A DNA stretch of 64,000 bases from Neopestalotiopsis rosae (lineage: Eukaryota; Ascomycota; Sordariomycetes; Amphisphaeriales; Sporocadaceae): the NCBI GenBank assembly GCA_023078685.1, contig JALGAS010000005.1, forward strand, positions 2,480,001 through 2,544,000, written 5' to 3'. Made by a program: the position numbers and the translations under genes. Positions 58,379 to 64,000 of the stretch are shown one piece after another (position 1 is the stretch's first letter; every line of letters starts with the position of its first letter). The notes under the pieces were generated by a model, which ran no database searches, was not told the DNA's origin, and was given only the letters and a program-made list of their open reading frames with translations.

Positions 58379-60010
58379 TCATAGGTCACCATCGAATTGC
58401 CGTACCTCCAACCCCTTTTGTGCCAAGTGGTCTTTGACCTGCTTTACCGTGTACTCGCCACGGTGGAACATGCCGGCACCCAGAGCAGCGTCCGTTCTCG
58501 TCTTGGCAAATACCTCTTCAAAGTGTGCTGGGTTACCCGCACCACTCGAAGCAATAACGGGAATCTTGATGGCGTCCTTGACCTGTGTAATCAGCTCCAG
58601 GTCATAACCAGAGTTGGTGCCATCCTTGTCGATACAGTTGAGCAAAATCTCGCCCGTGCCCATGGCCTCAACGGCCTTGACGACCTCGACGACGTCCATG
58701 TCCCTCGTCTCGCGGCCGCCCTTGATGGTGCATGCGTACCAGCAGTACTCCTCGCCCTTGGGGCCCGGGAAGGCCGTCTTGATGGTTGCGTGGCGGGTGG
58801 CGTCGGCCTTGGGCACGTAGACGCGCTTCGGGTCGATGGAGACCACGACGGCCTGGTTGCCATAGGCCTTGGAGATCTGCTCAATGGCCGTGTTGCCAAA
58901 GAGCTTCTGGCCGACGTTGTAGTACTCCTCGGCAGCCAGCACGGCGTCGGATCCGATCGAGACCTTGTCAGCGCCCGACTTGAAGTACATGGTGGCGATC
59001 TCGAGGGCCGTGACCTTGGTTCCGTCCGTGTCAACGGTATCGCGAATACCACCGCCAATGGTCAAGGGCACGAAGACGGTCTCGGATGTCCTGCGCAGAA
59101 TCTCCAGCATAGGAAGATCGGCAACTGGGCAGTCGCGGAAGGACGTAATGTTCAGGAACGTCACCTCGTCGGCTCCTTGCTCGTAGTATTTCTTGGCCAT
59201 TTCGACGGGCTTGCCCAGGTTTCGCACGTTGCCGCCCTCGGACTTTTCCCGCACGTCGTACTGGTCGCCCTTTGTCACCACCAAATCGCCCTGGTCGTTT
59301 GTCCGCACGTCCAAGCAGGCAATGACTCGCTTCGTGAGACCTCCCGTCGGCGCGGGGCCCGTCACCGTCTGGCCCAGGGCCGTTGCGCCCTCGCCGGTGA
59401 GGAATGACTTGAGCAACCGCAGACCCGCCACGCCGCTCTTTTCGGGGTGGAATTGCGTTGCCAAGATGTTATCCTTTGCCACGGCGCCCACAAATGTTTC
59501 GCTTCCGTACGTGCCCGTCGCGACCGTCCAGCCCTGGCTCTCGAGGTCTCCTTGTACGTAGGGGTATTTGTATGTGTGGACGTAGTAGTATTTGCTGTCG
59601 GGCCGCAGGTCGTACAGGCTCTTACTGCTCGAGTTTGCGCTGTTCCAGCCAATGTGCGGCACGGCCTTTTGCGAGTCGTCGAACCGATCCAGCCTGCCCT
59701 TGATGACGCCCAGCCCGGCGACCTCGGGGTCCTCGAGCGAGCCCTCAAACAGCGCCTGCAGGCCGACGCATATTCCCATAAAGGGCTTGCCCGCGGCAAT
59801 GTGCTCCTGGATCGCGGGGACGTAGCCGGCCGTGGCCAGTTGGGACAGGCAGTGGCCAAAGTGTCCCACGCCCGGCAGGATCAACTTGTCGGCCTTGGCG
59901 ATTTCGGCGGGTGATCGGACCCAGGAGACTGTATAACCGCATTTCTCGATCGCATTCACGAGGGACCGCACGTTGCCGGCGACATAGTCGAGCATGTGTA
60001 CTTCAGGCAT
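58379..60010 (-). CDS. HIS7: Imidazole glycerol phosphate synthase, fused HisH-HisF (histidine biosynthesis)
   Basis: Single exon of 543 residues. The N-terminal glutaminase (about 1-210) has the triad Cys81 ([10 protein letters not shown]), His188 and Glu190 (QFHPEKSG) and makes ammonia from glutamine. The C-terminal cyclase (from about 228) starts RVIACLDV with the catalytic Asp234, and contains [48 protein letters not shown] and [10 protein letters not shown], the phosphate-binding and second catalytic Asp segments of the TIM barrel. Ammonia is channelled to PRFAR to give IGP and AICAR, the fifth step of histidine synthesis and a link to purine synthesis. The fused form is the usual fungal arrangement; length matches. 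Confidence 0.98.
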   Translation of the reverse strand: MPEVHMLDYVAGNVRSLVNAIEKCGYTVSWVRSPAEIAKADKLILPGVGHFGHCLSQLATAGYVPAIQEHIAAGKPFMGICVGLQALFEGSLEDPEVAGLGVIKGRLDRFDDSQKAVPHIGWNSANSSSKSLYDLRPDSKYYYVHTYKYPYVQGDLESQGWTVATGTYGSETFVGAVAKDNILATQFHPEKSGVAGLRLLKSFLTGEGATALGQTVTGPAPTGGLTKRVIACLDVRTNDQGDLVVTKGDQYDVREKSEGGNVRNLGKPVEMAKKYYEQGADEVTFLNITSFRDCPVADLPMLEILRRTSETVFVPLTIGGGIRDTVDTDGTKVTALEIATMYFKSGADKVSIGSDAVLAAEEYYNVGQKLFGNTAIEQISKAYGNQAVVVSIDPKRVYVPKADATRHATIKTAFPGPKGEEYCWYACTIKGGRETRDMDVVEVVKAVEAMGTGEILLNCIDKDGTNSGYDLELITQVKDAIKIPVIASSGAGNPAHFEEVFAKTRTDAALGAGMFHRGEYTVKQVKDHLAQKGLEVRQFDGDL

Positions 60011-60601
60011 ACTGAAAAGTGTTTTTGTCGACTTGGGTAAACGGTTTGGGTATAGTCGATTTGGTTATATAAGTCGCCTAGAGCATCAATTCCTAACAAT
60101 GAGCGAGTGTCGGGGGAGAAATTGTTTGTTGGCAAGCACCCAGACTTTATATGCAGTTAGATCTTGAAGTCGCAGTTCGAAGTCGGACTTTTAGTGAGTC
60201 AATGGCCGCCCAAACAACAGTTTTCCATGGAGGGGCAGTGAAAGACCCCGCTATCTGTACCAAGCAAGCTACCGGCGAGAGTCATAGGGCATGTTCTGCC
60301 ATTTTCTACCGCCCAGCGTTGTTCCTGCCAGGGCGCTACAACTGTCTTGCTTTAGCAAGCATCAACTGTGGGTAAGGTAACTTTTGCCGATCGGTTGATT
60401 CAGTCCTTCACGCCAACGCCAAATAACTTTCGCGTTCCATCAAGTGAAGATCACCCAGATTGGCGTGCGTTTTCAATCAATCATTACAGCCAAGAATTCA
60501 CTTTCACAAATATCCATTCACAGATAATCAATCACAGCGTGTGGTGGACCGAATCTAAATGCCAAAGTCCAGGATAGCTTGCCTCAACTTCCACCGTTCT
60601 G
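60011..60601. other. Divergent promoter region between HIS7 and TFIIIC gene
   Basis: 590 bp shared upstream region. No gene recognised; contains CCAAT-like and TATA-like stretches (TTATATAAG at about 60064-60072 on the HIS7 side). Confidence 0.5.
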
Positions 60602-61817
60602 ATGGCTAGCAGCACCCAGGCGCCTGCTCCCAGTGGCAGCAGAGTGGCTCCAATTTCTCATGATCATGAAAGTGACTCGGAGTACGAATATGAATATTCC
60701 ACAACAGAGACAGAGGTGAGTGATCGTCCAATAGATCTTGCCCACATTTTTACTGACCGGATCCCAGACATACTATGTAACTCTGGACATTTCCAAGGCA
60801 GACTTTGTCGCGCGACAGCCATCTTCTCTTCCGAGTGGTCGCGGAAACTACAAGGAGAGAGCCTTTACCGACATCTATGCCAAGGAGCAGCGAGATGAAA
60901 TTGTCGACACGTGCAAGCAGAAACCGAAGAAGGTTCATCCTGAACAGGTTGGGATCGCCGGCGAGCACGCAGCAGAGCAAAGCAAGGCCCAGCAGAAGAA
61001 GGATCCTGCAGACGAAACTGTCGATCTCAATGAGTTCCAGATTCTAGAGCTGCACTCGGAAAACCCCTTGATCGCGTATCGCGGCCGCGTCTACGAAGGC
61101 CACTGGGCTCGAAATATTGGTACGGAGCTCCTCTTCGCCAAGCGTGACGAGAGCAACCCGTTGCCAGCCATTCGACAGCTCGCCAAAGGTGTCGACTTGC
61201 TTGCGTCCAGCTCGGCGCGCATCATGCTGACGGAGAAGAACGTCAGACCCCGGGATGGTCAGGTGCAGAGAACGCTCAAAGACCGCTTGGAGAATGGAGA
61301 CTACTCGGATCCGGACGATGACACAATGCCAGCTGTGCCCGATCCGGAGCCGGGAGCCTCGGCGGAAAGATACGAGCAAGGCGATTTTCTGTCCAAATTC
61401 ATTGCATTGAAGAAGCGCAAGGGCGAAACCGACGAGGTCACCGTCATTGCTCGCCTTCATGAGGAAGGAAAGAAGAAGGCCGGCGCTAAGAAACCAAAGG
61501 CGCCGCGGAAACCTAGGGAGCCAAAGCAGCCGAGCGCGACTAGAGGCCGCGGCCGTGGTAGAGGTTCGAGAGGCGGAAGAGGTAGCAGAGGCGGCACGGC
61601 TAGAGGCGGTGCCCGGTCACGCAACACCGACATTGCCGACGATGAGTCCGTCTCGGACATGTCCAATGTAGTCTCGACCCCAATGGACACCAAGAGTGTC
61701 CGAGCGAGTACTCGTCGGCAAAGGGCTTCGACTGTTAAGAACCAAGACAAGCCAGAAGTCGAAGATGCTCCAGAGGCATCTCAAGATGACGTGGATATGG
61801 AGGACGCTGATGAATGA
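60602..61817 (+). CDS. TFIIIC tau55-like subunit (TFIIIC_sub6 domain)
   Basis: Two exons (60602-60715, 60768-61817) with a 52-nt intron (GTGAGT...ATCCCAG) give 387 residues. The join gives ETETYYVTLDISKADF, the start of the conserved beta-barrel domain shared by yeast Tfc7 and human GTF3C6; it continues with LHSENPLIAYRGRVYEGHWARNIGTELLFAK. The middle is acidic with a region (EQGDFLSKFIALKKRKGETDEV) common to fungal homologues. The C-terminus is disordered: Lys/Pro-rich, then an Arg-Gly repeat (RGRGRGSRGGRGSRGG, about residues 290-310), then an acidic end. TFIIIC binds tRNA-gene A and B boxes to recruit TFIIIB and pol III; this subunit pairs with tau95. A tRNA gene lies 1.2 kb downstream, probably by chance. 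Confidence 0.85.
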
Positions 61818-62993
61818 AAGACTACATTGATCGTGTCGCAATATGAGGAATCATAGTTTAGTTAATACAACTTTGCTATCGTCATTATATATCTTGGATT
61901 GACAGTCTCAAGTAATGTACTTCTGCCGAATAATGATATGCCAGTTTTCCTAGCCGCTCTTTTCCTTGCTGATCATGCTCGCGCGCGTACCGATAGCCCA
62001 TCTCAACCTCCAATCCACTGTATATGACAAGTTGAGCATTTCCTGATTTCTGCGTGCACTGGCTCGTATGTCTTGATTTCATCTTATCGATTGGAATTCA
62101 GCCTAGAACAATTCTTCTTGTTAATCGTTTTTTTTTGTCCTAACTCTCTCTTTCTTTGCTTCACCTCCGTCCGATCTCATGCCCTAATACGAGTGCATTG
62201 ATCCTTTGGAAAGCAAATTCTCGCCCAAAAGATGTCCGACTCTTCAATTATTGTTGATCTTAAGCTCCGGTCAAAGAGAGGCGAGCACTTGTTACAGCGC
62301 AAGGCACCTTCATTTCTGGTCATTGGGTCTCAAACATATGAGCGTTCCGGAATTCATACTAGTGACATCAACTAAAAGTCACAATATGAACCACAATACA
62401 ATATGCGATTACTATGTGATATTACACCAATTCGACTGTGGCGACTTCGAGATATAGTGCTTCAGGGTCCGGGCTACAGGAGATGGGCGGTAGTTGGGGA
62501 GCGTATGGATATTCTGTACACGTACCTGTCACCTATGCTCGACTATTATTTTTTGCTATTGTATTCACCTTTTTTTCTTCTGAATATTACCCCAGTGTTT
62601 GTATCGGTTCCCAACACGGCTGTGACTTTGCGTTTCCAGACCTCTGGCAGGTAGTAGCCCCACTCCTTTCTACATTGGCTGGAACAACCTGCCACAACAT
62701 CGGACTATCGACCACTATACTTGATCAGCCATATACTCAATCCTTGGCCCCAGCATATTTTGTTTGAGTGCATTGTGTTGATGCTGTTAGGATTTCACGG
62801 CCACTTCCGACTGGACTTGTCCGGTGACGGAGAGCCGGGTATAGCCTTCCGTACCCGCTCGCCGTACCCGCCCTTTCTACTTTCTCCTGATCCATTCGCC
62901 AGATCTCAAGAGAGGCGATATGGACTATAATAAGATCGCACCTTCCAAGAACAGCTTAGCAGCAGTTCAGCGGTTACCATCTCGCAATTAACC
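61818..62993. other. Intergenic between TFIIIC gene and tRNA-Gly
   Basis: 1.2 kb with no recognised gene; overlapping plus-strand ORFs up to 109 codons lack domain character. Confidence 0.5.
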
Positions 62994-63065
62994 GCGCTTA
63001 TAGTGTAGCGGTTATCATTCTTGCCTTCCAAGCATGAGACTCGGGTTCGACTCCCGATGGGCGCA
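62994..63065 (+). tRNA. tRNA-Gly (anticodon TCC)
   Basis: 72 nt without intron. The acceptor stem GCGCTTA pairs with TGGGCGC over seven positions (two G-T pairs), with discriminator A. The D arm GTGTAGCGGTTATCAT matches the A box, as in yeast tRNA-Gly(UCC). The anticodon loop CTTCCAA gives anticodon TCC, on a stem CTTGC/GCATG with one T-T mismatch. The T arm TCGGG-TTCGACT-CCCGA is perfect and contains the B box. A T5 run just after the gene (63068-63072) would end pol III transcription. It reads GGA codons. Confidence 0.93.
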
Positions 63066-64000
63066 TATTTTTGGCCGATTCAACCTTTTTAGAAGTGATA
63101 TTCAGATCAGTCTCCGTCGAAATGACATGTGTGGCTCATCATCTTGCTCTGTTCCGGATGCTTTTGGTCAATTTTTGCGATGTTGATAGAGTAGGAAACA
63201 TGTATACCGTTTCAGCCGAGGCAGACTCCAGCATCTGATACTCGCGTTGTGTAGTGCGACAAGAGGATGCGAACCTGCAGGCCTGCAGGCAGCTTTCCAA
63301 CAAGGCTGCACCGCTCAAGGCATCCTATGGGCGATGAAGCGACACTCGGCAACCCAATGCCGTCGCGAAAGGCAACCCGCGGATGATCTGGCAATTACTC
63401 CAAGATAAGCAGCCACCGATTCTGAGGACTTGTTCAATCACATTGGCTACTTGTATCGTACTTGAGTAAGTGTATTGATGTGACTCATGGATACACTGCA
63501 GAGTAACACTGAATACCTTAAAATGCCCAAGCACCGCATGATGATATACAGCCTTACTCAATGATTGAAATTGCCTAAATAGTGTCACCAACGGGACGGC
63601 GGACGAGTTGGTTATTGTGTACCTGGAATGCCTATCTCGAATGCTTGCATAACATGATTGAGCGTCTTGTAAAATGTAGGGGTACTGGAACCGTCAAAGA
63701 TGCATGACGTAGGTAAATGCAAAGACGTATTTGGAAAATAATCATGCATGATGGGTAAGGCTGCTTTGTGAATCAATGATCAAGTCTATTACACCCAATG
63801 AATTGCCTGACTGCTGTCATGGTGGATGAGTATACATTTCGGCCCCCAAGTGGCGATTATCAGTTGAGTATAATGTTGCTGCTGCAACTGCATGCGCAAT
63901 GCATAGATTTGTGGCAGCAAAAACGTGGCACCAGTTCCCGTTGGTTTTCCTTCTCAGCCAATGACTGACTATAAAGGCATCTTGCATTGCATCAATTGGT
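63066..64000. other. Intergenic end of window
   Basis: About 930 bp with only small ORFs and no recognised feature. Confidence 0.5.

Noticed and set aside
58397..59407. 336-codon plus-strand ORF
   Set aside because: Antisense shadow of the GC-rich HIS7 gene.
1..64000. CRISPR array, insertion sequence, or biosynthetic gene cluster
   Set aside because: No spaced direct repeats, no transposase or integrase, and no backbone enzyme (PKS, NRPS, terpene synthase) near the monooxygenase; the window is a fungal chromosome.

Overview
The window is nuclear DNA of a filamentous ascomycete (Pezizomycotina, probably a sordariomycete). The evidence is short introns (mostly 50-180 nt, GTRNGY...CTAAC...YAG), single-gene transcription units with long intergenic spacers, and typical fungal families: RTA1-like membrane protein, KEX1, Boi-type SH3/SAM/PH protein, fused HisH-HisF, WSC protein, Stf2-like protein. 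I cannot name genus or species from the sequence alone.

Layout. 1-9 kb: a coiled-coil gene with two in-frame stop codons (-), an RTA1-like membrane protein (-), a probably mitochondrial lipase (+). 9.7-17.2 kb: FAD monooxygenase (-), KEX1 carboxypeptidase (-), a small orphan ORF (-). 17.2-22.6 kb: a 5.4 kb interval without a recognisable gene. 22.6-36.3 kb: Boi-like polarity protein (-), MIZ/SP-RING SUMO-ligase-like protein (+) with a 45-A tract just upstream, and Dre2 (-). 39.5-45.8 kb: Stf2-like protein whose start codon is built by splicing (+), mitochondrial Met-tRNA formyltransferase (-), a small secreted WSC protein (-), an arrestin-like adaptor (+). 45.8-47.4 kb: a diverged tandem repeat of about 0.55 kb units with tRNA-like A and B boxes and T-run terminators. 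47.8-53.2 kb: NOT3/NOT5 subunit of CCR4-NOT (-), D-aminoacyl-tRNA deacylase (+), a Yippee-type zinc protein (-). 56.8-64 kb: ornithine decarboxylase antizyme (+) needing a +1 ribosomal frameshift at TCC-TGA, HIS7 (-), a TFIIIC tau55-like subunit (+), and tRNA-Gly(UCC) (+).

The genes do not form a pathway cluster; this is an ordinary euchromatic housekeeping segment. Several products act in RNA and translation (NOT3, DTD, FMT, TFIIIC subunit, tRNA-Gly, antizyme recoding), but I see no shared regulation. The most notable signals are the antizyme recoding site, the pol III-like tandem repeat, the Stf2-like start codon split by an intron, and the coiled-coil gene interrupted by two stops that both fit C-to-T change of a glutamine codon. 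All exon joins given were worked out by hand from splice consensus, reading frame and family resemblance, without transcript data.
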